Positions 38,807 to 48,789 of a stretch of DNA of 64,000 bases are shown here, piece after piece. The translations under genes were made by a program, and so were the position numbers. The first letter of the stretch is position 1; each line of letters opens with the position of its first letter. The notes under the pieces are model-generated. The model did no database searches. It was given only the letters and a program-made list of their open reading frames with translations, and was not told the origin of the DNA. This DNA is from Mycobacterium saskatchewanense (GTDB taxonomy: Bacteria > Actinomycetota > Actinomycetes > Mycobacteriales > Mycobacteriaceae). Location of the stretch: assembly GCF_010729105.1 (NCBI RefSeq), contig NZ_AP022573.1:5208001-5272000 (forward strand), written 5' to 3'.

Positions 38807-38979
38807 GGCGACGCTCCCGTCTTGACCGCGATACCGGTCAAATCGTTCGGATCGACGACGACATGGCTTTGAATAGTCAGGTACGAAATATCGCCGATGA
38901 TTCCCACACTACTCGGATGGTCCAGAAAGAACGAGTGACGGCATGTTGGTTGATCGTCGCAATCAGCCGGTCGGCGTTC

Positions 38980-39783
38980 TCAACGGATGGAGACGAATTG
39001 GTCGATCGAATCTCGGGGTAAGTCGCCGTCAACGACGGCGGTCACCACCAGCTGGTTCAGCGTGATCGCGCCTCTGTGATTATCGAGAAAGGCGGTGTCG
39101 GAGGCGTCACGACCGGTGGCGATGCGGACCAGGGTTTGCCGCGGCGCTAGCAGCGTCGCATCGACCACCCGCCATTGCCCCTCGACAAACGCCTCGGCTA
39201 CCGCGTGAAAGTCCATCGGGTACAAGCCCGGCGCATACACCGACACCAGGCGGGCCGGGACGTTGACCGCACGCAGCAGCGCCACCACCAGATGCGCGTA
39301 GTCGCGGCACACACCGGCACCGGAGAGCAGGGTGTCCGCCGCCCCGTCGATCGGATCGCTTGAGCCAGGCACATAGTTCAGTCTGGTTCCCACCCACGAG
39401 CTGACGTTCTCCAACAGCGTCGCCGAATCACCGTAGGTGCCGAATTCGGTTGCAGCGAAACCGTAGAACTTATCAGCCTCGGCGTAGCGGCTAGGTCGCA
39501 GATACATCGACAGGTCGTATTCGATCACCGGAGCTGGATCAGTCCGACCCACGATCGTCGCCGCGTAGTCGACTTTCAGTGTGCCCACCGCCGCGTCGAA
39601 CTTATGGATGCGGTTGCCATGTACACCGCTGACTTCCAAGGGCTGGACGGGCCGTCCGTTCAAGACGAAGCGCAGCGATTCCAAGACCTCGGCGCCCGGA
39701 TGCGGGGCAACAGCAATCTGAAACTCCAGCGTCGTGGGTGCGGTGATTTCGACCTCCATTTCGGCGCCCACTTCGCGTCTCAT
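38980..39783 (-). CDS. Transglutaminase-like domain protein
   Basis: A 267-residue protein with an N-terminal bacterial transglutaminase-associated beta domain and a C-terminal transglutaminase-like cysteine-protease fold. The catalytic triad is readable: Cys in GAGVCRDYAHL, His in MDFHAVAEAF, Asp in WRVVDATLLAP. No signal peptide. ATG 39783 is chosen; ATG 39759 is possible. Similar mycobacterial proteins are predicted peptidases of unknown substrate. Confidence 0.85.
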   Translation of the reverse strand: MRREVGAEMEVEITAPTTLEFQIAVAPHPGAEVLESLRFVLNGRPVQPLEVSGVHGNRIHKFDAAVGTLKVDYAATIVGRTDPAPVIEYDLSMYLRPSRYAEADKFYGFAATEFGTYGDSATLLENVSSWVGTRLNYVPGSSDPIDGAADTLLSGAGVCRDYAHLVVALLRAVNVPARLVSVYAPGLYPMDFHAVAEAFVEGQWRVVDATLLAPRQTLVRIATGRDASDTAFLDNHRGAITLNQLVVTAVVDGDLPRDSIDQFVSIR

Positions 39784-39790
39784 GGCGTGA

Positions 39791-40006
39791 TCATGCGCCA
39801 GTCGTTCCGGATCCGCCAGCCGTGCAGCGGCGCCGGGTCGGTTTGGCGTGCTCCCTGCACATGCGTCCGCCAGACCCGAACGGGGCCCCTGGCGCCGCCA
39901 AGATGCCGAAATCGTCGGTGCCACCCCAGTGGATCGTCAGCGCGTCCGCCCCGCCAGGATTCACGTTGCCCAGCAACACCGCCGGCAGTGGTTCACGTTC
40001 AATCTT
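39791..40006 (-). pseudogene. Coding-like remnant
   Basis: A minus-strand frame reads LLGNVNPGGADALTIHWGG and FGILAAPGAPFGSGG, which looks like genuine protein sequence but has no start signal and loses character toward its C-terminus. Possibly a degenerate end of a larger gene. Family not recognised. Confidence 0.3.
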
Positions 40007-40678
40007 CTATCTGTGCCGCATATGGCATACCCTGGGAGCCAGCGACCGATTTGGGCAGGTTGCGTTCGTAGTCCGTTGCTAGATGGCCGTTGGTGCGCAA
40101 CTGTGGTGTTAAGCAGTCAGCATCAGGCTGGCCGCCGTCGACTCTTCACTGTGTGTACAAACGCAGCACGTCTCTTCGATAGAGCCGGTAATTTGGCGTG
40201 GACCTTCGGTCTTGATAGTCCTTTGCGGGTGAATCACTTTCGTTAGGGGTTGCTCGATCCATGGCGCGGCGGCCTGATGTAGCAGGCATCGGGCCGGCAG
40301 AGCGGGGGTTGTTTCGCGTCGCTTTATCCCAGCCAGATCGGAGTAGGGTGACAACGTGTCGGCGGTATCCCGGTGAGATTGCTCTGGGTCATGACGACCC
40401 AGTTTCGCGGCGCATGCTTCGGCGACTCGACGACATCGATAATTCGACGACCCCCGGGCCGACCACCGCGGCTGCGAGCGCCGCCTTGGCGTCCGGCGTC
40501 GTCGCACATGCTGTTCGAACTCGAGGGCCCACTCATCGCATTGAAGGAGCAACTGGCGCAAGCGAAGTGCGCAACTAGTCACCGATGAAGACGACACCAC
40601 TAGCGGACTGACTCACCGTTGGCACATGTTGGTAGAGGTTGTCACTCAAGAGTTTTCGTTGCACAAAGGGGGATGCTG
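40007..40678. other. Gene-poor interval
   Basis: No gene recognised. Frames here have no ribosome sites and no family resemblance. Confidence 0.4.
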
Positions 40679-42199
40679 ATGGTTGTGCGACTGTCGGGGA
40701 CCGATGCGCTGTCGCTGCACACACAGAGTTCGAGGACGCCTGCGCACACGGTTACGCTGGTGATCATCGATGCGTCCGATCAGCTGAGCCACGAGCGGCT
40801 ACACCAACTGGTGGCCACGTCACTGCCGCAACTGGCGCGATTCCGCAGCCGCCTGGTGACCAAGCCGCTGGGCGTGGGGCAGCCAGTGTGGGCCGAGATT
40901 GACGACTATGACCCTTCTCCGCAAATTCATCGCGCAACGGTTCGCGCTCCCGGCGGTCGGCGCGAGCTGGCCGATCTCATCGCGGAGTTGAGTGCCGGGC
41001 GACAGGATGGCCTTAGCCGGCTGTGGGAAGCGTGGAGTATCGACGGACTGGCAGGAGGCCGCTGGGCGTTGGCGGTGAAGATGTCGCCCGCACTGAACGA
41101 CGGGGCCGCGGGGGCGGCGTCCGTGTGGCCCCGTCTGCTGACCACCGGACCGCACGCCGACCCGGCCAACAACCTCCCGGCCGAGCCGGGCCTGGGCTCG
41201 GCGCCGTCCGTCGGCGACCTCGTTACCGATGTGATGACCGAGATCGTCGAAAACCATGTCGCCGGAATGTGGCTGATCGCCGAGACGGTATCTGGTGTGC
41301 TGCAGGCCGTAAGCGGTCGGCTGCTCCGCATGCGCGTAGGGGCCCCGATGGCCCCGGTGGCACCGTCGATGAGCGGGCCGGTGCCGCACACGGTGTTCAA
41401 CGCGCTGCTGACGAAACGACGTGCAGTGGCCTTGGCCTCGATCCCGCTGGCAGACGTGAAGACGGTCAGCAACGCGTTCGGGGGCAGCATCACCAATGTT
41501 GTCCTAGCCGCCTGCACACTGTCATTGCGCGCATGGCTGCAACGGCATGACAAAGTGCCAGACGACCCGCTGCTGATGCGGATGCCGTTCGAGCTGCCCG
41601 CCGCGGATCCCCCTAGGTCTGGTAGGGCGTTGGCCATGGGGCGGCTTCGCATCCCGGTACACCTCGACGACCCGGTGCAGGTCCTCGCCAACCTCCATAC
41701 CGCCACCGAAAGGTTGAACGCAATCCGCAGCCGTAGTAGCGAAACCGGCTCTGCAACAGTCGATTTAGCGACCGTGGCATCGCTTACCCCGCCTACCCTG
41801 GCTCGCCTGGGTATGCGGCTCTACACCCGATCAGGCCTGCGGCGCCAGCTCAAGCCGATCTGTCATGGCAGTGTCACCCATACTGTCTCCCATACTGCCG
41901 GTGAGTCGGTGCAGGCATACTGTGCCGGCGCCAAGATCGTCGGCATGCACAGCGTGGCGCCACTAGCCGAAGACAGTGGGTTAAGCATCGCGCTGACCTC
42001 GCATGGTGACGACCTGGATGTGAGCGTGTGTGCGTGCCCCGACAATGTGCCTGCGATCGATGACATCGCTACGGGGATCATGCAGTCCGTCGATATTCTG
42101 GTGGCGGCCGCACAGGAATCTCCTCGCGGGCAAGGCCGTTCAGTCGTCACAGAGATGACGTCACATCCCGCGAATCGTTCACGCGGCCAGCCCTATTGA
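40679..42199 (+). CDS. WS/DGAT-like acyltransferase with eroded active site
   Basis: A 506-residue member of the wax ester synthase/diacylglycerol acyltransferase family. The N-terminus VVRLSGTDALSLHTQSS, the middle NAFGGSITNVVLAACTLSLR and the C-terminal AYCAGAKIVGMHSVAPLAED fit the family. The catalytic HHxxxDG is replaced by KMSPALNDG: both histidines are missing and only DG remains. AAAGGGGG precedes ATG 40679. It is full length and intact, so it may be non-catalytic rather than a pseudogene. Confidence 0.8.
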   Translation: MVVRLSGTDALSLHTQSSRTPAHTVTLVIIDASDQLSHERLHQLVATSLPQLARFRSRLVTKPLGVGQPVWAEIDDYDPSPQIHRATVRAPGGRRELADLIAELSAGRQDGLSRLWEAWSIDGLAGGRWALAVKMSPALNDGAAGAASVWPRLLTTGPHADPANNLPAEPGLGSAPSVGDLVTDVMTEIVENHVAGMWLIAETVSGVLQAVSGRLLRMRVGAPMAPVAPSMSGPVPHTVFNALLTKRRAVALASIPLADVKTVSNAFGGSITNVVLAACTLSLRAWLQRHDKVPDDPLLMRMPFELPAADPPRSGRALAMGRLRIPVHLDDPVQVLANLHTATERLNAIRSRSSETGSATVDLATVASLTPPTLARLGMRLYTRSGLRRQLKPICHGSVTHTVSHTAGESVQAYCAGAKIVGMHSVAPLAEDSGLSIALTSHGDDLDVSVCACPDNVPAIDDIATGIMQSVDILVAAAQESPRGQGRSVVTEMTSHPANRSRGQPY

Positions 42200-42538
42200 C
42201 GGTCTCGAGTAGGTCCCCGCGCGGTCGCTATGACCGGGCTGCAATGACCGCGCGATGTGCAGACAAGTACACAATGTGGCGGCCCGTCGGGAGGTTGGCT
42301 CGGATCTTGGGAATCCGGAGGGTCTTTCATCGTGATTGCGGCCTCTGGCCGGCATGCGGTAGGGTTTTGACTGATTCCCTGGGTCTCTGTAGAAGCCACT
42401 TGGGGAGTTAGAGGCCGGTTCGCTACAGCGGTGCCGGCCTTGTCCATGCTCAGGGTCCATCGCATTCACGGTCCGGATGGCGCCAACGCCTGCGCGTTCG
42501 CAGGGTTGTGTGCCTGACCTGGGCCGGGGGAGTGCGGA
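42200..42538. other. No gene recognised
   Basis: Short interval upstream of the orphan ATPase domain. No remains of a sensor or dimerisation domain could be read in any frame. Confidence 0.4.
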
Positions 42539-42991
42539 ATGTGGCCGACTGGGAGGCAAGACCGCCCGGCCGGGCGGTGCAGTTTCGCCCAGCGGCTCCA
42601 AGACGCGGTCGCGCACCTCAGTGACGACCACGACGTGGTCACCACGCTGAGCATGGTTGGGCCGATGACCGTCGTGAGCGATGAACTCGCCGGCCACGCC
42701 GAAGCCGTTGTCGTCGAAGTGCTCAGCAACGCGGTGTGGCGATCTGGGGTCGCGAACATCACCGTCGAGGTCAGTGTCAGCGACGAACGACTCATCGAGA
42801 TCACTGGTGACGGACGCGGAATCCCCTCGGACGACCAGTGCCGAATTGGCCTGGCCGATATTGCCCAATGCGCTGAAGACCTCGGCGGCCACTGCATGAT
42901 CACTAGCCCACCAGACGGCGGCATCCACGCCTTCTGGCGTATACCGCTGCAGAACCCGTACCGCCATACGGCCGCGGTGGCCACGCTTTAG
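42539..42991 (+). CDS. Orphan HATPase domain of DosS/DosT-type histidine kinase
   Basis: A 150-residue protein made only of the ATP-binding domain of a HisKA_3-class sensor kinase. The N box is VVVEVLSNAVWRSG, the G1 box GDGRGIPSDD, the G2-like stretch GLADIAQCAEDLGG, closing with GGIHAFWRIPL. The sensor GAF domains and the phosphoacceptor histidine are missing, and G1 starts GDG instead of DNG. An in-frame stop at 42515 limits extension. Either a remnant or a stand-alone anti-sigma-like ATPase. Confidence 0.65.
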   Translation: MWPTGRQDRPAGRCSFAQRLQDAVAHLSDDHDVVTTLSMVGPMTVVSDELAGHAEAVVVEVLSNAVWRSGVANITVEVSVSDERLIEITGDGRGIPSDDQCRIGLADIAQCAEDLGGHCMITSPPDGGIHAFWRIPLQNPYRHTAAVATL

Positions 42992-43042
42992 ACAGCCTGG
43001 ATGCTGGTCGCGATTTCGACCGCGCCCTTCCTCCGGGGAGAG

Positions 43043-43462
43043 TTACTCTTCGGCGGGAAGTCGTTTGGTTGCGGCCATCTCACGCGAGATTTCGGCTTGC
43101 TCGCGGAAGTATTCGGCGCGTTGCCGTCGGCCACCGGCTGCCGAGCGGTTCACGTGGTCGTCGGCGCGGCGGAGCCGCTCGCGTTCGCGCTCCGCGGCCG
43201 TGCCCTCTCGCTCATCAGCGATCCGCTCTCGTGTGTCTGCACCCCGCTCTCGCTCGTCGGCGACCCGGTCTCGCTCCTCAGCGATCAGGTCTCGCTCCTC
43301 AGCGATCCGGTCTCGCTCGCCAGCGATCCACTCGCGTCTTCGTAGATCGGCCTCGCGCTGCACGAAAGCCTCTTCGCGCTCATCGAGCTCGGCAGCCCGG
43401 CGATCGAGCTCACCGTGCGTGTCGGCATGTTCCTTGCCGATCAATCGCTCTCTCCTCTTCAC
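43043..43462 (-). CDS. Heptad-repeat coiled-coil protein
   Basis: A 139-residue highly charged protein from GTG 43462. The middle (about residues 44-85) is a run of seven-residue repeats of the form (I/V)A(E/D)ERD(R/L), as in RIAEERDLIAEERDRVADER, predicted to be one long coiled coil. The C-terminus EYFREQAEISREMAATKRLP is also helical. Similar 'ADERER' proteins occur in mycobacteria without known function. No ribosome site is obvious. Confidence 0.6.
   Translation of the reverse strand: MKRRERLIGKEHADTHGELDRRAAELDEREEAFVQREADLRRREWIAGERDRIAEERDLIAEERDRVADERERGADTRERIADEREGTAAERERERLRRADDHVNRSAAGGRRQRAEYFREQAEISREMAATKRLPAEE
43209..43334 (-). repeat. 21-bp tandem repeat encoding heptads
   Basis: Six consecutive 21-bp units of the type CGCTCCTCAGCGATCCGGTCT (plus strand, 43293-43313 being typical); the second unit is degenerate. 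Each unit encodes one seven-residue repeat of the coiled-coil gene. Confidence 0.8.
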
Positions 43463-43958
43463 GAGCCGTTCTCGGACTTGTATGCGCTGTCGACGCTCGG
43501 TCTTCGTGGTATCGGAACCGTGCTGACGATAGGTCCGGACCTCCCCTTGTTAACCCCTACACCGCGGGCCAACGCCGTTAAAGGGCCGATGGACCTTAAC
43601 GCTGCGCGGGAGAGACGTCCGGGCGGTGACGCGGAGGAACCATCAAGTCGGCGAGATACGGCCGGCTCGTGGGTTCGAAACGGATGTTTGAGCCGCAGAT
43701 GCGGTAATTGCGGCCGCTCGTGCTACGGATCACGGCTTGGGTTTTCATCCGCTCCGCATCCAGCTAGACCGAATAGCTCGATTGGCGTGGGCTGACCCTG
43801 GCTTGGATGGCCGCATGGGACGCGGAACGCGCGAGACGTTCGATCAGGGCGCGGGCATTCCTCGGCCACATCGGCCACATCGTTACTGCAGACAATTGCT
43901 TCAGTCTACGGCGTTGGCAATCGCTAAAGCCGCATCCGGGCAACGAGCAGAACCGTGT
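43463..43958. other. Gene-poor interval
   Basis: No gene recognised between the coiled-coil gene and the SRPBCC gene. Confidence 0.4.
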
Positions 43959-44393
43959 TCAGGCGCGGCTTTCGGCGGCGGCGATGCCGCCTTTGAGGAA
44001 CTCGTCGATGACCTTCTTGAGCACCGGCAGCATCAGGCGGTCCGCGCCGGGGATCTTGAGCGTCGACCGTAGCTGCCAGCTGACCTTGGTCCCCGCGTCC
44101 GTTTCACGAAGCTGGATCGTGCCGATGTGATTTCGGGTCGGTGCACCGGAGAGCATCTTGTACGCGTAGCGGGTGGGTCGCGCGTACTCGATGATCTCCT
44201 CGACGAACGGGGGTCCGATGACCACCAGACGCCGGACCGCGCCAACGCCATTGGGCGCGGGTATTCCCTCGCGGTCGAGTGTGCTGCGCCGGCAAGCCCA
44301 CACGAAGTCCGCGATCGCGCGGTGGTCGGTCATGGCGTCGAACACGGTCTCGATCGGCGCCGTCGAGGTCCGAGTGAGGGTGAACTCGATCAT
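43959..44393 (-). CDS. SRPBCC/polyketide cyclase-like protein
   Basis: A 144-residue START-like ligand-binding protein. The opening MIEFTLTRTSTAPIETVFDA with MTDHRAIADFVWACRRS, the central GVGAVRRLV and strand pair TRYAYKMLSG / GTKVSWQLRSTLKIPG, and a final long helix (LPVLKKVIDEFLKGGIA) give the helix-grip fold. ATG 44393 is chosen because the domain begins there. Divergent from the hydrolase at 44669. Ligand unknown. Confidence 0.8.
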   Translation of the reverse strand: MIEFTLTRTSTAPIETVFDAMTDHRAIADFVWACRRSTLDREGIPAPNGVGAVRRLVVIGPPFVEEIIEYARPTRYAYKMLSGAPTRNHIGTIQLRETDAGTKVSWQLRSTLKIPGADRLMLPVLKKVIDEFLKGGIAAAESRA

Positions 44394-44668
44394 CCGCGGT
44401 CCATGCTGCCGATGCGCGCTGCTGGCATCGAATTGCCCGCCGTCATGATTGGTCCCCTCTCGGTACAGTGAACATAGCCCATGGTCTGCAGCGCGCACCC
44501 AGGCGGCAAAGCCCGCTGGCGCCAAGGCAATGCACCCGAACTGGTCGCCCCTGCAACCCGTCGAGAGGCTGGGAACAGCGCGGCCCACAATGTAGGGGGG
44601 TCCCGCAGGCTGCTCCCATCCAGTCGGGCGCCCCGTAAAGCATCTGACCCCAATGGAGAATGACCGCA

Positions 44669-45577
44669 ATGGACGCTGAACTCAAACGCTGGCTGGCCGA
44701 CGGAAACTACTTCGACTACCTGGGTTTCGACATCTTCTACCGCGTCGAGGGTAGCGGCCCTCCGCTGCTGCTGATCCACGGATATCCGTTCAATTCGTTC
44801 GACTGGGCGCCGATGTGGCCAGCGCTGTCGCAGCGGTTCACCGTCATCGCACCGGACATGATGGGCATGGGATTCTCCGCCAAGCCCGTGGCCTACGAAT
44901 ACACCGTGGCTGACCACGCCGACATGCACGAGGCGCTGCTGGCACACCTCAACGTCCGCAACGCCCACATCCTGGCCCACGACATCGGTGATTCCGTGGG
45001 TCAGGAACTGTTGGCCCGGCACGAATTCGGGCAGCAATCCTCCGGTGCGCTGCACATCGATTCGATTACCTGGCTCAACGGCGGGATGTTCATCGAGGCC
45101 TACACGCCCAGGGCGGCACAGAAGCTGATGTCTCGAACTCCATTGGGCGACATCCTCAGTCATGTGCAGGACAATCCGCTGTCCCGTCGGCTGCTGGAAC
45201 CGACGCTGCGCGAGATGTTCGGGCCCAACACCAAGCCAACCCGGCACATGATGGAGGTGTTCAACCAGATCTTGGATTACAACGACGGACGCCGGGTGCT
45301 GCACAAGGTCGGCCGGTTCATCAATGATCGCTACACACACCGCAATCGGTGGGTGCGCGCGATGCGGCAAACCGCGGTTCCCATGCGGCTGATCGACGGG
45401 CCCGTCGACCCGAACTCCGGCGCCCACATGGCGCGCCGCTATGCCGAGGTAATCCCTGAACCGGACGTGGTCATGCTCGCCGACGACATCGGTCACTGGC
45501 CGCAACTCGAGGCGCCCGATGCGGTCCTGACACACTTCCTTGCCCACATCGACCGGATCGCCGGGACGAACGAATAG
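44669..45577 (+). CDS. Alpha/beta hydrolase, dehalogenase/epoxide hydrolase type
   Basis: A 302-residue hydrolase. The oxyanion motif is LLLIHGYPFNSFDW and the nucleophile elbow is HILAHDIGDSVG with Asp105, so the nucleophile is aspartate as in haloalkane dehalogenases and epoxide hydrolases. The catalytic His is in DDIGHWPQLEAP. ATG 44669 has GGAG ten bases upstream; ATG 44660 is too close to it. Substrate unknown. Confidence 0.85.
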   Translation: MDAELKRWLADGNYFDYLGFDIFYRVEGSGPPLLLIHGYPFNSFDWAPMWPALSQRFTVIAPDMMGMGFSAKPVAYEYTVADHADMHEALLAHLNVRNAHILAHDIGDSVGQELLARHEFGQQSSGALHIDSITWLNGGMFIEAYTPRAAQKLMSRTPLGDILSHVQDNPLSRRLLEPTLREMFGPNTKPTRHMMEVFNQILDYNDGRRVLHKVGRFINDRYTHRNRWVRAMRQTAVPMRLIDGPVDPNSGAHMARRYAEVIPEPDVVMLADDIGHWPQLEAPDAVLTHFLAHIDRIAGTNE

Positions 45578-46118
45578 GCAAGGGTGTGCGCACTCCCGAG
45601 TCAGTCCCCGCCGGACTTGACCTCATATCCGAGGTCGGCCAGCGCCCGGCCGGGGGGCCGGCCGTCGGCGCTCCCCGGGCAGCGGCGCCTCTCTGAAGAT
45701 GTGTAGACCCTCTTTGGCCACGCGGTAGAGGACACCGGATCCTCGGGAGGCGCGGGCGAATCCGCGGGCGCGAGGCTCACGGCCCAGAGTGATTTGGATG
45801 CGGCGATGACGTTGTAACCCCACAACGGCGGGTTGACGTGGTCCAGCTCGAGATCGCCGTCGGCGAAGACGTCGGGATTGGGTAGCGACCCGACACGGCG
45901 TGCGACGCCGACCTTGTCGCCCCCGCACCATGTCCACGATGTTCCCGCGAACCTCGGGGACCCGCTTGCACTGACGCCAGACCGACGCGCTGAGCCCGGG
46001 GCCAGATTTAACTCGAAATTAAGGCTCCGCGAAATGGCAAATCGCCACATCACCGTGCTATCTATGGCCAAATTCATATCGCTCGACGCTCAAAAAGCGC
46101 GCGGATGGGAGTTCAGCC
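45578..46118. other. Interval with a possible decayed gene
   Basis: The minus strand 45601-46077 stays open (DGDLELDHVNPPLWGYNVIA is its most protein-like part), but there is no ribosome site and no family match; a neighbouring frame also looks partly coding (GVLYRVAKEGLHIFREA), suggesting a frameshifted relic. The last 40 bases contain the leader of the PE_PGRS gene. Confidence 0.35.
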
Positions 46119-47891
46119 ATGTCGTATGTGATCGCGGCGCCGGACCTGCTGGGGTCGGCGGCAACACACGTGGCGGGCCTCGGTTCGTCGCTCAGTGAGG
46201 CGTACGCGGCGGCAGCAGCCCCGACCACCGAGGTGCTGGCTGCCGCGGACGACGAGGTGTCGGCGGCGGTCGCGTCGCTGTTTTCTGAACAGGCCAAGCT
46301 CTTCCAGGAGCTGACCGCGCAGGCGGCGGCATTTCACGGGCAGTTCGTGCAGGCGGTATACGGGGCCGAGGGCGCGTATGCCGCCGCCGAGGCGGCCGCG
46401 GCCGGACCGTTGCAGACGCTGCAGTCCGACCTGCAGGCCCTCACGGCGTATTCGCCGGTGAAGTACCTGACGGGACGTCCCCTGATCGGCAACGGCGTCA
46501 ACGGCACCACCGACGCCCAAGGGGCGGGCACGCCAGGGGGAGCCGGGGGATGGCTGTACGGGAGCGGCGGTAGTGGCGGGAACAGCACTGCCACCGGAGC
46601 GCCCGGCGGTGCCGGTGGCGCGGCCGGGCTGATCGGCAACGGGGGCAGCGGCGGCGCGGGCGGGTGGGGCGCGCTCGGCGGCGCGGGGGGCCCTGGGGGT
46701 TTGCTGTTCGGCAACGGTGGGCCCGGCGGGACGGGCGGGCCCCTCGGCGTCGGTGGTCTCGGCGGCAACGCCATCCTGTGGGGCAGCGGCGGCGCCGGCG
46801 GGGCCGGCGGCGAACTTGCCCCCGGGGGCGCCGGCGGCAACGGCGGTTACCTGATCGGCAACGGCGGCCCCGGCGGCCCCGGCGGCATCCTCGGTAGCGG
46901 TGGGTTCGGCGGGAAAGCGGGCCTCGTGGGGGCCGCCGGGCTAACCGGTGCCAACGGCGGCTCGGCCAGTGTGGCGCTGACCTACACAACGGAGAACGAT
47001 TTCTCGACCGTGCAGATCTCCGTGGGCGGCGGTCCGCCGATCACCACGGAGGTGGACACCGGGTCCGGGGGCCTGGTCATCCCCGTCACCCAGCTCAGCC
47101 CGGAGGTCCTGCAAAACCTCGGGCCGGCAACCGGTACGGGCGAAGTCGACTACGGCGGTTGGGGCAAGTTCTACTACACCGAATACAAGACGCCGGTGAA
47201 TTTCGGCAATGGCATCTCGACGGCCCCGACCACCATCGGCGTCTTCACCAGGGTGGAAGAGATTGACGGCAACGGGAATTGGGTGAACATTCCTCAGTCC
47301 GATTGGTCGAATCCGAAATACGCGATCAGCGCGGATATGGGCGTCGGCATCGGCGCCGCGGACGACCAGGGGCTCATCAGCCCGCTGCGCGACCTGCCGG
47401 GCGGCCTTGGTCAGGGGTTCCTCATGAACGAGCCGGCGGGCCAGCTCCAGTTCGGTCCGAATCCCTTGCCGGCCGTCACCTCGGTCGACGGCGGATGGTA
47501 TTCCACCACTCTGGACGTGCAGATCAGTTACGACGGTGCCCAATCGGCCATCCAACCGATCACGTATGAGGGCAGTGGGAACGCGATCATCGATTCCGGC
47601 GGCCTGGGCGGAGACCTGCCGAAGAACTTCGTTCTGCCGTCGACCCTGTCGGGGTACTCCGAGGGTGACAACCTGCCGCTGGGAACGATGATCTCGGTCT
47701 TCACGCCCGACGGGACGGAGCTTTATACGACGACGGTCACGACCGCGACCGGTGGCAATGCCACCAACATCGGGTCTATCGCTGACGGCTTCAGCACCGG
47801 TTTTTACCCATTCCTGCAGGGGCCGATCTACTTCTCGTACAGTCCCGCCGGCCTGGGGACGGCAATTTGGGATTACCCGCCCAGTGTGTGA
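46119..47891 (+). CDS. PE_PGRS protein with C-terminal aspartic protease (PecA-like)
   Basis: A 590-residue secreted or surface protein. The PE domain covers residues 1-95, a linker with GRPLIGNG follows (119-126), then a short PGRS region of GGX repeats (about 135-280) and a pepsin-like domain (about 285-590). Both catalytic motifs are present: DTGSGG with Asp313 and IDSGG with Asp492. PecA-type proteases of mycobacteria cleave PE_PGRS proteins and the lipase LipY after ESX-5 export. Its stop overlaps the next gene by four bases. Confidence 0.92.
   Translation: MSYVIAAPDLLGSAATHVAGLGSSLSEAYAAAAAPTTEVLAAADDEVSAAVASLFSEQAKLFQELTAQAAAFHGQFVQAVYGAEGAYAAAEAAAAGPLQTLQSDLQALTAYSPVKYLTGRPLIGNGVNGTTDAQGAGTPGGAGGWLYGSGGSGGNSTATGAPGGAGGAAGLIGNGGSGGAGGWGALGGAGGPGGLLFGNGGPGGTGGPLGVGGLGGNAILWGSGGAGGAGGELAPGGAGGNGGYLIGNGGPGGPGGILGSGGFGGKAGLVGAAGLTGANGGSASVALTYTTENDFSTVQISVGGGPPITTEVDTGSGGLVIPVTQLSPEVLQNLGPATGTGEVDYGGWGKFYYTEYKTPVNFGNGISTAPTTIGVFTRVEEIDGNGNWVNIPQSDWSNPKYAISADMGVGIGAADDQGLISPLRDLPGGLGQGFLMNEPAGQLQFGPNPLPAVTSVDGGWYSTTLDVQISYDGAQSAIQPITYEGSGNAIIDSGGLGGDLPKNFVLPSTLSGYSEGDNLPLGTMISVFTPDGTELYTTTVTTATGGNATNIGSIADGFSTGFYPFLQGPIYFSYSPAGLGTAIWDYPPSV
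46500..46960 (+). repeat. PGRS glycine-rich repeat region
   Basis: GC-rich imperfect repeats of GGCGGC type coding for Gly-Gly-X triplets with interspersed LIGNGG and LLFGNGG units. Confidence 0.85.
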
Positions 47892-48766
47892 GCACCGTGC
47901 CCAGCGCCGCTGAACACGCCGACGCGCAGGTCGCCGCCGTGCGCGACGACCCCGCTGCGCGGCTTGCCCTGATGGAATCGCTCTATGAAGCGCCTCCCGG
48001 AAGGCCCGAGCGGCATTTGCCCTATCGGCGCGCGGCCATGGCGTTCATGGCGTGGGAGTTGCGGCGCGGGCTGTTGGAGCCCGTGACGGGGCCCAGGCCG
48101 GGCAGTCCGTGGTGGCGCGCGATCAACGAACGCTTGCTGCGCGACACCGCCGAGGCGCGCGCGCTCCTGGCAGGTCTTGCCGGTGCGCCGTCGTCCGCAA
48201 GTGCGGCCCATTCGTTCGAATTCGCCCGCCATCCGTCCGTGCGGGCGTGGTACCGGGCGCACAACGCGAGCATCGTCCAGGGCTACCTCGACCATCGCGA
48301 CCTGGCCGAAGCCGAGACCCGCGTGGAAAGGTTCTTCATCAACCTGGTCCTGGTCAGGGTGCTGTATGCCCACGCTCTGGTCGCCGCACCCCGCCTGGCG
48401 ATGAGCTGGTTGTGGCCGGTGGCCCCATCGCTCGGTGACCCGCGCCTGATGATGACCGGCATCTTCATGTCCCTGTCGCGGGTCCTGCCCGACCGGTATC
48501 CCCTCCACGGAGATCTCAGTCAGTACGTCACGAACGAGAACAGGATTGGCCGCCTCCTCGACATCGGGGTGATCACGCCCCGGCTCGACGCGCTGTGTGC
48601 GTGGTCCGCCGTCGAACTCGGCATCCCCGCGGCGACCACTCTGGTGCGAGACGCTGTGCCGGCCTACGCCTGGGACTGCCGCGACACCGAGGGCTGGCGG
48701 CAAACGCCGCGGGCGGCGGCCCGGGTCCTCCGTCTCGTGTTGCCCGTTCCGCGGTCCGCCTCGTAA
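47888..48766 (+). CDS. Unknown protein coupled to the PE_PGRS protease
   Basis: A 292-residue protein starting [20 protein letters not shown]. It is mostly helical and soluble, with one mildly hydrophobic segment ([17 protein letters not shown]) and a conserved-looking stretch [20 protein letters not shown]. No signal peptide, metal motif or known fold could be recognised. GTG 47888 overlaps the protease stop (GTGA), which suggests translational coupling and a linked role, for example as a partner. Function is not known. Confidence 0.72.
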   Translation: MSTVPSAAEHADAQVAAVRDDPAARLALMESLYEAPPGRPERHLPYRRAAMAFMAWELRRGLLEPVTGPRPGSPWWRAINERLLRDTAEARALLAGLAGAPSSASAAHSFEFARHPSVRAWYRAHNASIVQGYLDHRDLAEAETRVERFFINLVLVRVLYAHALVAAPRLAMSWLWPVAPSLGDPRLMMTGIFMSLSRVLPDRYPLHGDLSQYVTNENRIGRLLDIGVITPRLDALCAWSAVELGIPAATTLVRDAVPAYAWDCRDTEGWRQTPRAAARVLRLVLPVPRSAS

Positions 48767-48789
48767 GCCATCACCCGCACCAACGATAG

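Noticed and set aside
43660..43720. A tRNA-like GTGGGTTCGAAAC stretch near 43680
   Set aside because: Only a T-loop-like string is present; no acceptor or anticodon arms can be folded around it.
28309..46118. A phage or integrative element using the tRNA-Met 3' end as attB
   Set aside because: I found no integrase, excisionase or second copy of the tRNA 3' end by reading; nested IS elements explain the junction better.
46334..46840. Proline-rich minus-strand frame in the PGRS region
   Set aside because: It is the complement of Gly-rich PGRS repeats; GGC/GCC repeats give Pro-rich antisense frames automatically.
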